Source: a virus
Length of the DNA: 21,307 nucleotides
Strand: one strand, 5' to 3'
Virus record (IMG/VR): IMGVR_UViG_3300042317_000124
Location: 1-21,307 of that record
Shown here: positions 6,199-14,159 of the stretch, piece by piece
How the letters are laid out: the number at the start of each line of letters is the position of its first letter
Position numbering within the stretch: the first letter of the stretch is position 1
The notes under the pieces: model-generated
Databases searched by the model: none
What the model was told of the DNA's origin: nothing
What the model saw: only the letters and a program-made list of their open reading frames with translations
Program-made: the position numbers and the translations under genes

Positions 6199-6216
6199 AG
6201 GAGAAGGGTATGCAGG

Positions 6217-6420
6217 TTAGTTTTTAGTTATGAGTATTTCATAAAGCGTGTCTAGCTTATTTTCTATGCGCCTGACTCTGCCCTCTAAATTATGCCCACC
6301 ATTGTGGTCATCTTTAAGCTCTGATAAATAGTGTTTTACTATCCACCGAATACCTGCAAAAACAGAGGCAACAATTGTTAAAAGAGCTACTGCGAGAGCG
6401 GCCATGTCATTGGCACTCAT
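6217..6420 (-). CDS. Holin-like or antiholin-like small membrane protein
   Basis: A 67-residue protein with one N-terminal transmembrane helix (about 5-28, MAALAVALLTIVASVFAGIR) and a soluble coiled-coil-like tail (EGRVRRIENKLDTLYEILI). Proteins of this layout often follow the endolysin in actinobacterial phages. It overlaps the second holin-like gene as ATGA. Its role in timing lysis is inferred from position. Confidence 0.6.
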   Translation of the reverse strand: MSANDMAALAVALLTIVASVFAGIRWIVKHYLSELKDDHNGGHNLEGRVRRIENKLDTLYEILITKN

Positions 6421-6611
6421 TTACTATTACGGCCAAAGGCCTTATCTTCGCCATCAAAGTATCTAATCAAAGGGGCGACTAGCGCACCTGCAAGGATAGA
6501 TAGCTCAGGGCGTATGTCAGCTACTAAAGCCAAAGCTGTAGTGACAGTGGCAGCGGCTACGCTGCGTGCATAAGATTTAACAATTGCCTTTTGTTTTGCA
6601 CTTAATTTCAT
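6417..6611 (-). CDS. Holin-like small membrane protein
   Basis: A 64-residue protein with a basic N-terminus (MKLSAKQKAIVK), two closely spaced hydrophobic segments (SVAAATVTTALALVADI and LSILAGALVAPLIRYF) and a short charged end. The size, two-helix layout and ATGA overlap with the endolysin gene support a pore-forming holin that releases the M15 peptidase to the wall. No sequence family was confirmed. Confidence 0.65.
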   Translation of the reverse strand: MKLSAKQKAIVKSYARSVAAATVTTALALVADIRPELSILAGALVAPLIRYFDGEDKAFGRNSK

Positions 6612-7081
6612 TTTATTCCTAACTGTTTGATTTTATTTTGCACCTGCGTATTTGTCATGGCTATTTCAAAGTGCATCTCATCCTTACGCTTTTTGTAATT
6701 ACCGCCCCAAGCCAAGCCATACTTAACTAAAAGCAATTGTATAGTATTTGCTTGCTCTTTTGTAAATGTATTTGACTTACCTAAAGGGTGTTTTGTAGCG
6801 TTCAAATCTACAGCTGTACCGGATGAGTGATTGCTCAAAACTTTGTCTGATCCTCTAGTCATCCTAAAGGCGTAACCCCAGTCATCTAATTGACCTTTGT
6901 CAATAGGCTCTACAAACTCATGAAACTCTTTACAAAAGGCAACAAGTATTGGTGCTACATCTTTGGCACATGCAATCTTAAGAGATGTGCCGGGTATGGC
7001 AAAAGATTGTATTTCTATAGCTTTGCGGTCTTCACTAGCCGGCCATCCATTAGGACTTGTTAGCTCAATAATTCTTGCCAT
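6608..7081 (-). CDS. Endolysin, M15 (VanY-like) peptidase
   Basis: A 157-residue peptidase of the D-Ala-D-Ala carboxypeptidase/L-Ala-D-Glu endopeptidase group. Zinc ligands are visible as SNHSSGTAVDLN (His85, Asp92) and MHFE (His137), with KHPLG following the first motif as in other M15 enzymes. It cuts peptidoglycan stem peptides at lysis. There is no signal peptide or separate wall-binding domain, so it depends on the holins encoded just downstream. Confidence 0.85.
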   Translation of the reverse strand: MARIIELTSPNGWPASEDRKAIEIQSFAIPGTSLKIACAKDVAPILVAFCKEFHEFVEPIDKGQLDDWGYAFRMTRGSDKVLSNHSSGTAVDLNATKHPLGKSNTFTKEQANTIQLLLVKYGLAWGGNYKKRKDEMHFEIAMTNTQVQNKIKQLGIK

Positions 7082-7096
7082 CCATTACACACTTCC

Positions 7097-7429
7097 TCAA
7101 GATTGTGCTAAATTATCTTTATCCAAATCATCTAAAAATAATTGTTCATCTTCGGTAATAAAAAATCCAATAGTGGCAATTTCTGCTGCTGATAAACCAA
7201 GTAATTCAAGTTTGATAATGGCAGACTTTTTAGCCTCTATCTTTGCTAATTTATCGGCTTTTTCTGCAATTTGTTTTTGCTCATTAAATATATCAGCCTC
7301 AGCCCACTCAGCAATTTTAAGCTCATATTCTTTGGCATCTAAATCAGTATAACCATTAAAATCATCACCGACTTTAATTGTAGGGTGTTGTGTTTTTAAT
7401 TCTATTATTTTATTAGAGAGAGTATCCAT
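7097..7429 (-). CDS. Hypothetical protein after the tail fibre, possible fibre chaperone
   Basis: A 110-residue, acidic, largely helical protein. The middle (EQKQIAEKADKLAKIEAKKS) is coiled-coil-like and the end is rich in Asp and Leu. It starts 17 nt inside the end of the tail-fibre gene, the usual place for small fibre-assembly proteins. I do not recognise a specific family. Confidence 0.55.
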   Translation of the reverse strand: MDTLSNKIIELKTQHPTIKVGDDFNGYTDLDAKEYELKIAEWAEADIFNEQKQIAEKADKLAKIEAKKSAIIKLELLGLSAAEIATIGFFITEDEQLFLDDLDKDNLAQS

Positions 7430-8417
7430 AAACCGCTATCCTTCCTGTAATAGTTCCTGATGCTGGGAATAAAGTAAAAGCATCATAAGAAGTTCCAGTA
7501 TCTAAGCGACCACCATTTGCTTCTCTAAAAAAAGCAGATGCATTACTTAATCTGAAAACCTCTGATGTGTGTAAATGTTGACCAGTTCCAAAGGGATTAA
7601 AGAAATCTCCTCTAAAAGCGAATCTAGTATTTGAGCCTGAGTTTCCAAAGTTCCAAAATGTTGTTGCCGTCTGTGTTGCAGTAGCAGAACTGCTAGAACC
7701 TGCTACAACCTGACTAGTGTATGAGTTAGCAGTTTCATCACTACCACCTGTTCGTAATCTCATTTGTATATCAGCATTTGCGCTTTGTGATGTAATTTCA
7801 AATAAAATTGTATATTGGTTATATGTAGCACTAAAAGTTGCAGCAGGTGCAGAATAAGATGAAACTGCGCTAAAGGTAGTTGCTAAGATTTTTGTAATTC
7901 CACCACCGCCGGAAGGTGTTGCCCACTTAAGGCCAAGTGTTTCCCCGGAGTCAGCTGTGAGGACTGTGTTGTTAGCTCCAATGGGAATACGGGCATCTAA
8001 TGTACTGAAACCATAAAGATCACCCTTAGTAGTCAAAGGTGATGTAGCCCCAACCTGTATAAAATCATAAAATACTGAGGATGATGTGCTAACAAAATAC
8101 AAGATACCTGCATCATTTTGTGGCAATATTAAACTGCCAGCCGTTGCTACTGTAGCTGTACCGGCGGTTATAGTTAAGTTACCGCTTCCTAGATTTTGTA
8201 TAAATACTGTGTCACCGGCTGCAAACAATCCTGTATTAACTGTGATTGTTGTAGCACTGGTAGAGGTCATTGAAATTGTTGTACCAGCATCCGCGGCTAC
8301 TAATGTGTATGAAGCTGTTTTAGCAGATGCAGCTCCGCCTAACATTGCAGTCTGCTGCAAAGATGTAAGTTGCGCGGCGGTCAAAACCTGCCCGACTGTA
8401 AATGTCTGTTTTGCCAT
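7413..8417 (-). CDS. Tail fibre / receptor-binding protein
   Basis: A 334-residue protein. The N-terminal part is Thr/Ser/Ala-rich beta sequence (TTISMTSTSATTITVNTGLF, GSGNLTITAGTATV), followed by the phage-fibre signature TTKGDLYGFSTLDARIPIGA with VLTADSGETLGLKW. The C-terminal domain after SGGGG is beta-rich and probably makes contact with the host. It is the last large gene of the tail module. A baseplate appendage rather than a long fibre is possible. Confidence 0.75.
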   Translation of the reverse strand: MAKQTFTVGQVLTAAQLTSLQQTAMLGGAASAKTASYTLVAADAGTTISMTSTSATTITVNTGLFAAGDTVFIQNLGSGNLTITAGTATVATAGSLILPQNDAGILYFVSTSSSVFYDFIQVGATSPLTTKGDLYGFSTLDARIPIGANNTVLTADSGETLGLKWATPSGGGGITKILATTFSAVSSYSAPAATFSATYNQYTILFEITSQSANADIQMRLRTGGSDETANSYTSQVVAGSSSSATATQTATTFWNFGNSGSNTRFAFRGDFFNPFGTGQHLHTSEVFRLSNASAFFREANGGRLDTGTSYDAFTLFPASGTITGRIAVYGYSL

Positions 8418-8424
8418 GTATCTC

Positions 8425-9675
8425 CTAGTAGCTCAAACTGTCTTCATCAATTCTTCCATCCACCGCTGAGTCTAGCAAAAAACCTACGGCAAAGGGTTGA
8501 GCACATGAAAATGTTACAAGAAAAGAATTAGGTGTGATTTGATATTGTACACCGGCTATAACGCTATCACTGACCACATTTCCGGCAGGTAAGGTTTGTG
8601 TGACCTCAATAGGGTTAAAAATGTCAAGCTCTAAAGCTGCCGTAGTCCTTGCAGGATCATCTTGACCAAAGGCATCTACAGTCAAAGAATTGAGCTGTAT
8701 ATCAACACCTTGCTCTTTGCGTGAGGCAATAATCATTTGAGCTTGAGATAGAGCATCTGCCTCAGTCTGCATGAGGCCTGATCTAACCCTACTATGCTGA
8801 AAGTAATCATCAATGCTTGCTAAATCGCTTGCGGTCTGACCACTCAACCCAGCCGGCGTAACTGTAACCTTGTTAATCATTTGAAAGTCAGATATATCAA
8901 ATTCAACATTTTGATAGGTTATATCACCTGATCCATTAACATCTGAGAATTTTGTAAGTGTAGATCCAGAGGCAGTAATAATGTCTGTCCTTGACATGAA
9001 CTTAACAAAGCCCCTTTGATCTACATATAGAGCCCCGGTTTCTGTTTGCTCAATTTCTTGCAAAGCTGCAAGTAAAGATCTTGAATTGCCGCTATCTGCT
9101 TGTACTGTAGTAGTAGCTGTTGTAGATATGTCCCTCATAAAAGCCGGCCACTCTCCAGCATCAAGCAAACTTGTAACTCTTTGCGCTGTAGTCTGTCCGG
9201 CAGTGCCACCGCTAACAGTAGTTAGGGTTGTAAGGTTAAGTAACTGAAAACCATCTACACAATTAAGAGTCACATAGGCAGGATCAAACCCACTAGGGCT
9301 TTTGTAATTCCACTCTTGTACATAAAAAGATCCAAGGTTGTAGTTAATGCTGTTAAAAGATGCAGTCATGCGGATCTTACGCATAGGTTTAATTTTGCCA
9401 TACAGGGGTGATGATGTATTGGCAGGATTAAATGTACCTGTCTGATCTACAAATACTATCTTTGCACTGCCACCAATAAATGAGTCAGAGGATCTATTAA
9501 AGGCACGCCTTATGTAGCACTGAGTTACAAAGGCTGTTATATCTACAACATCCGCGGCGGCTGTGCCAAGTATTGAAGCATCTAAAGGTGTTGCAGGATC
9601 ATCTAGCACAAGAGCCGGATCAAAACTCGCTCCGCCTTGGAAATCTATCTCCGCCTTAAATATTGCCGCCGGCAT
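8425..9675 (-). CDS. Minor tail / baseplate protein
   Basis: A 416-residue protein directly after the tape measure, joined by TAATG. It contains mostly beta sequence, e.g. NYNLGSFYVQEWNYKSPSGF and VTLNCVDGFQLLN, and a long middle resembling phage tail-tip (hub) domains. By position it would be the distal-tail or hub protein linking the tube to the fibre. Family assignment rests on context more than motif. Confidence 0.6.
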   Translation of the reverse strand: MPAAIFKAEIDFQGGASFDPALVLDDPATPLDASILGTAAADVVDITAFVTQCYIRRAFNRSSDSFIGGSAKIVFVDQTGTFNPANTSSPLYGKIKPMRKIRMTASFNSINYNLGSFYVQEWNYKSPSGFDPAYVTLNCVDGFQLLNLTTLTTVSGGTAGQTTAQRVTSLLDAGEWPAFMRDISTTATTTVQADSGNSRSLLAALQEIEQTETGALYVDQRGFVKFMSRTDIITASGSTLTKFSDVNGSGDITYQNVEFDISDFQMINKVTVTPAGLSGQTASDLASIDDYFQHSRVRSGLMQTEADALSQAQMIIASRKEQGVDIQLNSLTVDAFGQDDPARTTAALELDIFNPIEVTQTLPAGNVVSDSVIAGVQYQITPNSFLVTFSCAQPFAVGFLLDSAVDGRIDEDSLSY

Positions 9676-11501
9676 TATCTACCTAGGTTTGCTAACTGGG
9701 TAACTGCACCGGTGCGGTTTAGATTATACAAAACATCTTGGATTACAGATTGCAATTGACCCTCAGAGATTACAGAGCCTTGCACATTGACAACTACCTT
9801 TGTGCCCATGCTACCCATGCGATCTAATGGGATTACAGCCTCAGCTCCAGCTTCTCCAATCATTGCAATTGTAGGCTTAGAAACTATACCGCCCTCTGCC
9901 ATGAAAGGTATGCCTCTGCGACCTGCACCGCTTTCTTTATATCTTTCAGCTGAAATCTCAGCTGCACTCATGCCTGTATAACCTACAGTGCCTACAAGTT
10001 TGTTTCCTAAATCTTGGAAATAACCTGGATCAAACATTGTTGCCGCAGCTGTAGGTGGGGCTAATTTTTTCTTAGCTAATTCATCTAGTAATGCAAGCAT
10101 TTTGCGCAGTTCATCATTAGCTGCAAACAAAGCTCTTAAATAAAGCAAAACCTCAACAGTAGTAATGCCCCATTTTTTAGCTAACATTTCAACCTCTTCG
10201 GTTGTAATCTTTCCATCCTCAATAACCTTAAGGACATCTGCGTATCTTAAAGCTTCATCAATGGCATTTTTTGTGCCATCTGCTAATTTCTGCAACAGCT
10301 TTACACGCAGTTCATCTTCACCTGACAATTTACGGCTCAAGGCAGCTTGTAGGTTAATCTTATCTATGTCAAACATAGACTCAAGCTCTGCCTTTTTCTT
10401 GTCCAGTGCAGCTTGAGCAGCTTTTTCTTTTGTAAGTTTTTTCTGTTTGTCTAAAGCGGCGGCGGCAAACTTATCAAATTTAGCTTGTAGAGCGGCTAGT
10501 TTTGCGGCAGCGGCTTTTTGTTCCTCTGTCTGTTGAACAGTTTCTTTAGAGGTTTCTGCAATCCTTTTGCCATCCTCAGCTAAACCTCTAAAGCCTTCAA
10601 TCCAGCCACCCAATACTGGAATAGATTTAGCAGAGCCAAAAAAGAATTTTAAGATTGGATCACTATTGATTTTTTTACTTAACCCACTAAAAGCATCTTG
10701 TATTTTATTAACTTTATCAGCTAAAGCAATTACAATGTAGCCACCATTTAATCCTAATAGTTCAAGTTTTGCACCAAACACATCTGTTGCATCACTGCTA
10801 CCAATAATGATTTCTGCGGCTGTGATAAACCCTTGACCTAAGTTTTCTTGTGCCTCACCTGCACTAATTTTAAGGTCATCTAATTTTGAGCCAAAAGTTT
10901 CTGTAGCTCGCTTTGCAGCTCCGCCAAACTTAAGGATTAAGTAATCTGTTATCTCAGCCAAGCCCATTTCTTGAGCTGTGACTGCATTAAAACCAAGACC
11001 TAATTGACCTAAAGTTCTAAAATTTCCTCTGTTTGCTTTACCTAAAGCATCTGTGACTGTAAGTAAATCAACGCCGCTTCCTTTACTTGTGTCAATTGCA
11101 ACGCCTAATAAATTTTGCGCTTTAGCTAAATCCCCTGTTGAAATAATTAAACCATTTAATGCCGGCGTTAATTGATCTTCAGTGATGTTTGTAGCAGTTT
11201 GTAGATCTGCAATTAAAGTTTTAACACTGCCTAAAGAGCCAAGCTCATTGATTGAGCTAAGAGATTGCTCTATAGATTTGTCTAATCTTTCCTGTTCAAG
11301 TGCAGCTCTAACAGATGATTTTGCAAGTCTATCTAAGGCATAGGCAGAGGCAAGACCAGCTGTGACCAAAGCGGCCTTTGTTGCAAACTTACTAGAGGCT
11401 ATAAACTTATCAAAGCCTTTAAGCTCTTTAGTAGCCTTTTGCAAACCTTTTTTATCAAACTTGGTTAAAAAGTTAATTACAACATTTTGACTCAGTGCCA
11501 T
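9675..11501 (-). CDS. Tape measure protein
   Basis: A 608-residue, Ala/Lys-rich, mainly helical protein that sets tail length and helps DNA entry. Evidence: a long coiled-coil section (about 320-480, with KKLTKEKAAQAALDKKKAEL), hydrophobic patches, and the typical C-terminal FMAEGGIVSKPTIAMIGEAG followed by AEAVIPLDRM. At about 1.5 angstrom per residue a tail near 90 nm is predicted, which is short for a siphovirus. It has no lytic domain. It joins its neighbours by TAATG on both sides. Confidence 0.85.
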   Translation of the reverse strand: MALSQNVVINFLTKFDKKGLQKATKELKGFDKFIASSKFATKAALVTAGLASAYALDRLAKSSVRAALEQERLDKSIEQSLSSINELGSLGSVKTLIADLQTATNITEDQLTPALNGLIISTGDLAKAQNLLGVAIDTSKGSGVDLLTVTDALGKANRGNFRTLGQLGLGFNAVTAQEMGLAEITDYLILKFGGAAKRATETFGSKLDDLKISAGEAQENLGQGFITAAEIIIGSSDATDVFGAKLELLGLNGGYIVIALADKVNKIQDAFSGLSKKINSDPILKFFFGSAKSIPVLGGWIEGFRGLAEDGKRIAETSKETVQQTEEQKAAAAKLAALQAKFDKFAAAALDKQKKLTKEKAAQAALDKKKAELESMFDIDKINLQAALSRKLSGEDELRVKLLQKLADGTKNAIDEALRYADVLKVIEDGKITTEEVEMLAKKWGITTVEVLLYLRALFAANDELRKMLALLDELAKKKLAPPTAAATMFDPGYFQDLGNKLVGTVGYTGMSAAEISAERYKESGAGRRGIPFMAEGGIVSKPTIAMIGEAGAEAVIPLDRMGSMGTKVVVNVQGSVISEGQLQSVIQDVLYNLNRTGAVTQLANLGR

Positions 11502-12157
11502 TAGTTACCTCTAAATTTACTGCCCAAGTATTTATCAATTGTAGCTGAGATACCTGCCAAGGCTTGTTCACCTTTTTGCGCTGTGGCTTTATAGATTACT
11601 CTCTTGCCTTTACCATCTCCGGCAATTGCTCCATGAGCTTGTGACACTTTGCGGATAAAGCCCTCACTAGCATTAGGGTTGCGACTTACGCGCCTTGTCT
11701 TGCCTCTACTCCTTGCAGTGCCACCGCCTGTCAATTCAAAAATAATTCCGGGCACTGATTTATTTACAAGGGCTAAAGCTGTTACGGAAAATTTAGTGCC
11801 TTTAACTCTCTGCACTTTTACCTTTGCACTTGTAATTTGTATGCCGGCAATAGCATCCGCTTGTGACCATTGCCATCTTGACTCATTTGTTTTGCCATAG
11901 GTGCGGCCTCTATGAACCTGATCAAAAGCCCATCCCCATGTAGGTGGATAGTAAGGCTTAGTATCTCTCCAGCCGGGAAACACCTCAGATGGTATAAAAC
12001 TTTTAGCCAATTTTTCTACAGGCTTAATTTGTTTGCGCAATTCTTTCTTAAATATTTTTTGCGTGTCAGGATCAACCTCTTCCATTTTTTTCATGATTGC
12101 ATCTAAATTTTCTACATAAACAGCCTTGAGGGATCTATCGGCCTTAAGCTCTGCCAT
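11501..12157 (-). CDS. Phage morphogenesis protein of uncertain role, between chaperone and tape measure
   Basis: A 218-residue basic protein with a helical N-terminus (MKKMEEVDPDTQKIFKKELR) and a beta-like region FELTGGGTARSRGKTRRVSR. This resembles HK97 gp10-type head-tail or tail-completion proteins. That family normally sits before the tail terminator, but here the gene lies between the frameshifted chaperone and the tape measure. The start ATG overlaps the stop of the frameshift product (TAATG), so its translation is coupled to frameshifting ribosomes. Confidence 0.45.
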   Translation of the reverse strand: MAELKADRSLKAVYVENLDAIMKKMEEVDPDTQKIFKKELRKQIKPVEKLAKSFIPSEVFPGWRDTKPYYPPTWGWAFDQVHRGRTYGKTNESRWQWSQADAIAGIQITSAKVKVQRVKGTKFSVTALALVNKSVPGIIFELTGGGTARSRGKTRRVSRNPNASEGFIRKVSQAHGAIAGDGKGKRVIYKATAQKGEQALAGISATIDKYLGSKFRGN

Positions 12158-12572
12158 TATCTCCGCCTGACTGTCCCTTTTGATTTTGCATCCTGCTCTT
12201 GCAATATTGCTTTGATTGCCATATAAACAGCCGGATCAACCTCTAATAAATCTTTAGGGCTAATACCTGTTCTAACCGACACAGCGGCAATCTCCCATAT
12301 TTGACCATGTCGGTCTAGCCATTTTTTGCTTCATACAACAAATCAACATCTATAAATTGATTGATGTAATCATCACCAAAAGCTAGTTCAGTCTTACCTA
12401 AATCTTTTTCCAATCGCCAAGCAAGCCACCACAAATCAGACTCCATTTGTAGTTCACCTAATCTCTTACGCCATCCAGTCTTAAATTCAGCCTCAAAGGC
12501 TACTTTGACAGATGGCGTAAGATCATAAGTAATCTTTTTGCCGTCTTTCTTTGTTATTTCAATCTTGTGCAT
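12157..12572 (-). CDS. Tail assembly chaperone, -1 frameshift product (gpG-T-like)
   Basis: A -1 slip on A AAA AAT (minus strand, 12327-12321) joins the first 84 residues to a 54-residue extension starting WLDRHGQIWEIAAVSVRTGI and ending TVRRR, for 138 residues in total. The extension has no start codon of its own near its beginning, spans the otherwise empty 12158-12314, and stops as TAATG on the next gene. Tail phages very commonly make a second chaperone this way. The slippery heptamer, the adjacent stop and the fit of the frame support it strongly. I did not evaluate the downstream RNA structure. Confidence 0.8.
12315..12572 (-). CDS. Tail assembly chaperone, short form (gpG-like)
   Basis: An 85-residue product ending YEAKNG. 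It begins MHKIEITKKDGKKITYDLTP and has a helical ETGWRKRLG-like core, in the position of lambda gpG between the major tail protein and the tape measure. It chaperones the tape measure during tail assembly. The stop TAG (12315-12317) is six nt past a slippery A AAA AAT at 12321-12327. Confidence 0.75.
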   Translation of the reverse strand: MHKIEITKKDGKKITYDLTPSVKVAFEAEFKTGWRKRLGELQMESDLWWLAWRLEKDLGKTELAFGDDYINQFIDVDLLYEAKNG

Positions 12573-12587
12573 GTCCCACCTTTTCTT

Positions 12588-12995
12588 TTACGCGCTTGTT
12601 GATTTTGTTATAGCTGTTACTGGAAAAGTTACACTTGCCAAGGCTGCACTGTCTGTTGATCCTGCAATAGGTGTCCATTGTGTGATCAAACATGACATGC
12701 TGTAGCTTGGATTTGTAGAGCTAACTGTGCCGGTCACTGGTATCAATTTGATTGCCAGTTTTGAACCAATTGCATCTTCAAAAAGACTGTTCACTGAGGC
12801 TGCCGCAAAATCATTGAAGATTTCCATACTGATTGATGATACTTCAATACCACCGATCATATTTTGTACAGTATCGTTCATGGCAGTGATAGTTACTGCC
12901 TCTACTTCGCGGTTAAGACTTACAGTGCTGACAAATGAAGATATGGTTGATGTACCCACAATCACAGCTACTTTATTACCCATAAATATGGCCAT
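12588..12995 (-). CDS. Major tail protein
   Basis: A 135-residue, beta-rich, Ser/Thr/Val-rich protein (NKVAVIVGTSTISSFVSTVS, ASVTFPVTAITKSTSA), which would form the tail tube. Assignment rests on its position between the tail terminator and the frameshifted chaperone and on its composition. It is small for the family. The GGIEVSSISMEIF segment fits tube-domain strands. Confidence 0.65.
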   Translation of the reverse strand: MAIFMGNKVAVIVGTSTISSFVSTVSLNREVEAVTITAMNDTVQNMIGGIEVSSISMEIFNDFAAASVNSLFEDAIGSKLAIKLIPVTGTVSSTNPSYSMSCLITQWTPIAGSTDSAALASVTFPVTAITKSTSA

Positions 12996-13008
12996 ATTTT
13001 TCCTTTCG

Positions 13009-13419
13009 CTAACCTATCAATTCCACTGAATACTGATAACTTAGGTAATCAATACTAGCGGATGTTATTGTGCCTGGAGATGCAGACACAACTCTTAAAG
13101 TTTGCACTGCACCGCTTAGTGTTTTATCAGCCTCAATAGCGGCTTTGATTGAGGTTGAACCGGATGAGCTGAGTAGCCCATCCAATCTTGATTGCCCATC
13201 TTTTTCGCTCATGCGCCCGACCATTACAATTATGTTGCAGGTTGCAGAGTCAAAGCCTCTGTTGAGTGTGTAATCATAATTCATAGACAATTGACCAATA
13301 ACTGCAAAAGCATTATTTGTAGGGACATTTGTAGAGTCAGGGACATAATCCATAACACGCAATCCTGTGATAGCTGTAAGAGCTGTTTTAAGATTTGTCC
13401 TTACTGTACTTGGCACCAT
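13009..13419 (-). CDS. Tail terminator / head-tail completion protein
   Basis: A 136-residue protein (MVPSTVRTNLKTALTAITGL; SATCNIIVMVGRMSEKDGQ), with size and position as in tail-terminator proteins that cap the tube before head joining. The alternation of strands and two helices is consistent with the gpU-like fold. It joins the adaptor gene by TAATG. Family identity is inferred mainly from gene order. Confidence 0.55.
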   Translation of the reverse strand: MVPSTVRTNLKTALTAITGLRVMDYVPDSTNVPTNNAFAVIGQLSMNYDYTLNRGFDSATCNIIVMVGRMSEKDGQSRLDGLLSSSGSTSIKAAIEADKTLSGAVQTLRVVSASPGTITSASIDYLSYQYSVELIG

Positions 13420-14042
13420 TAGGCAATAGCAATCTTTTGATAAGCCCTAATCATTTGTGATACATCTCTGCCTACTGGGGACATGCGTATTACACCAAGA
13501 TCACCAAGACCTAGGACACCGCCCGGAGCATCTTTGCGCTTGTATAAATCAGCTGTAAGAATTAAACAAGCTACATTGACATCACTGGGTACAGATGGCC
13601 AGCCAAACTTAGCTGTGACTTGTACACCGGGGCGTAAGCCGTTTTGTGTTAAGCCCGGAAATATAGGCCATGACTCTGTATTAGACACCATTGTCAATTG
13701 TGTAAAGGGTCTGCCTAAAGCTGAGGCTGTAAGCGGATCCATAATAAAATCTGTGTTCAAAGTTAGTGTTTTTGTGTAAGTGCCGTTGCCGCCCTCATCT
13801 ACTTTTACAATAAGACCAGTGGTGCTACTAATGTCATCTGTATAAACAAAAATATCTGAGTAGGCTCTATAAAGACGCACTGTCGCTGTAGTGTCTGCAT
13901 AAAATCTGCGGTTAGCAATCTTGTCAATTGAGCGTGATGCTGACTCAATTAAAGTTTCAAGTAAAGTGTCATCTGTTGAGTCTGAGATAGACAAGTAAGC
14001 CTTCATGGCTGCAAGTGTCGCGTAGCCGTTTGTTATAGCCAT
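13419..14042 (-). CDS. Head-tail adaptor (HK97 gp6-like)
   Basis: This protein docks onto the portal ring. From the preferred ATG at 14042 it is 207 residues, starting MAITNGYATLAAMKAYLSIS, with TDDTLLETLIESASRSIDKIANRRF. That pattern is typical of gp6-like connector proteins. A longer frame from ATG 14084 (MLNVPEHFRFWIP, with GGAG 8 nt upstream) would add 14 residues that do not look like the family. Either start is possible. The stop overlaps the tail terminator start as TAATG. Confidence 0.75.
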   Translation of the reverse strand: MAITNGYATLAAMKAYLSISDSTDDTLLETLIESASRSIDKIANRRFYADTTATVRLYRAYSDIFVYTDDISSTTGLIVKVDEGGNGTYTKTLTLNTDFIMDPLTASALGRPFTQLTMVSNTESWPIFPGLTQNGLRPGVQVTAKFGWPSVPSDVNVACLILTADLYKRKDAPGGVLGLGDLGVIRMSPVGRDVSQMIRAYQKIAIA

Positions 14043-14118
14043 GGCCGGTATCCAAAACCTAAAGTGCTCTGGGACATTAAGCAAACTCCAATTCTTAAAT
14101 ACCGACCATAGTCAGGAT

Positions 14119-14148
14119 CTAAGCCCCCTGGAAGGGTAGGGGGCTTAG
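14119..14148. other. Perfect 11-bp hairpin after the capsid gene
   Basis: The arms CTAAGCCCCCT (14119-14129) and AGGGGGCTTAG (14138-14148) are exact complements around an 8-nt loop. It lies 11 nt past the capsid stop in the direction of transcription, in the only gene-free gap of the head module. On the minus strand no U-run follows, so it is more likely a transcript-stabilising or attenuating structure than a simple terminator. On the plus strand a T5 run follows (14153-14157), but no plus-strand gene needs a terminator. Confidence 0.6.
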
Positions 14149-14159
14149 AAGCTTTTTAC

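Noticed and set aside
14119-14157. Rho-independent terminator for the structural operon
   Set aside because: The U-run is on the wrong side for minus-strand transcription, and essential adaptor and tail genes follow on the same strand.
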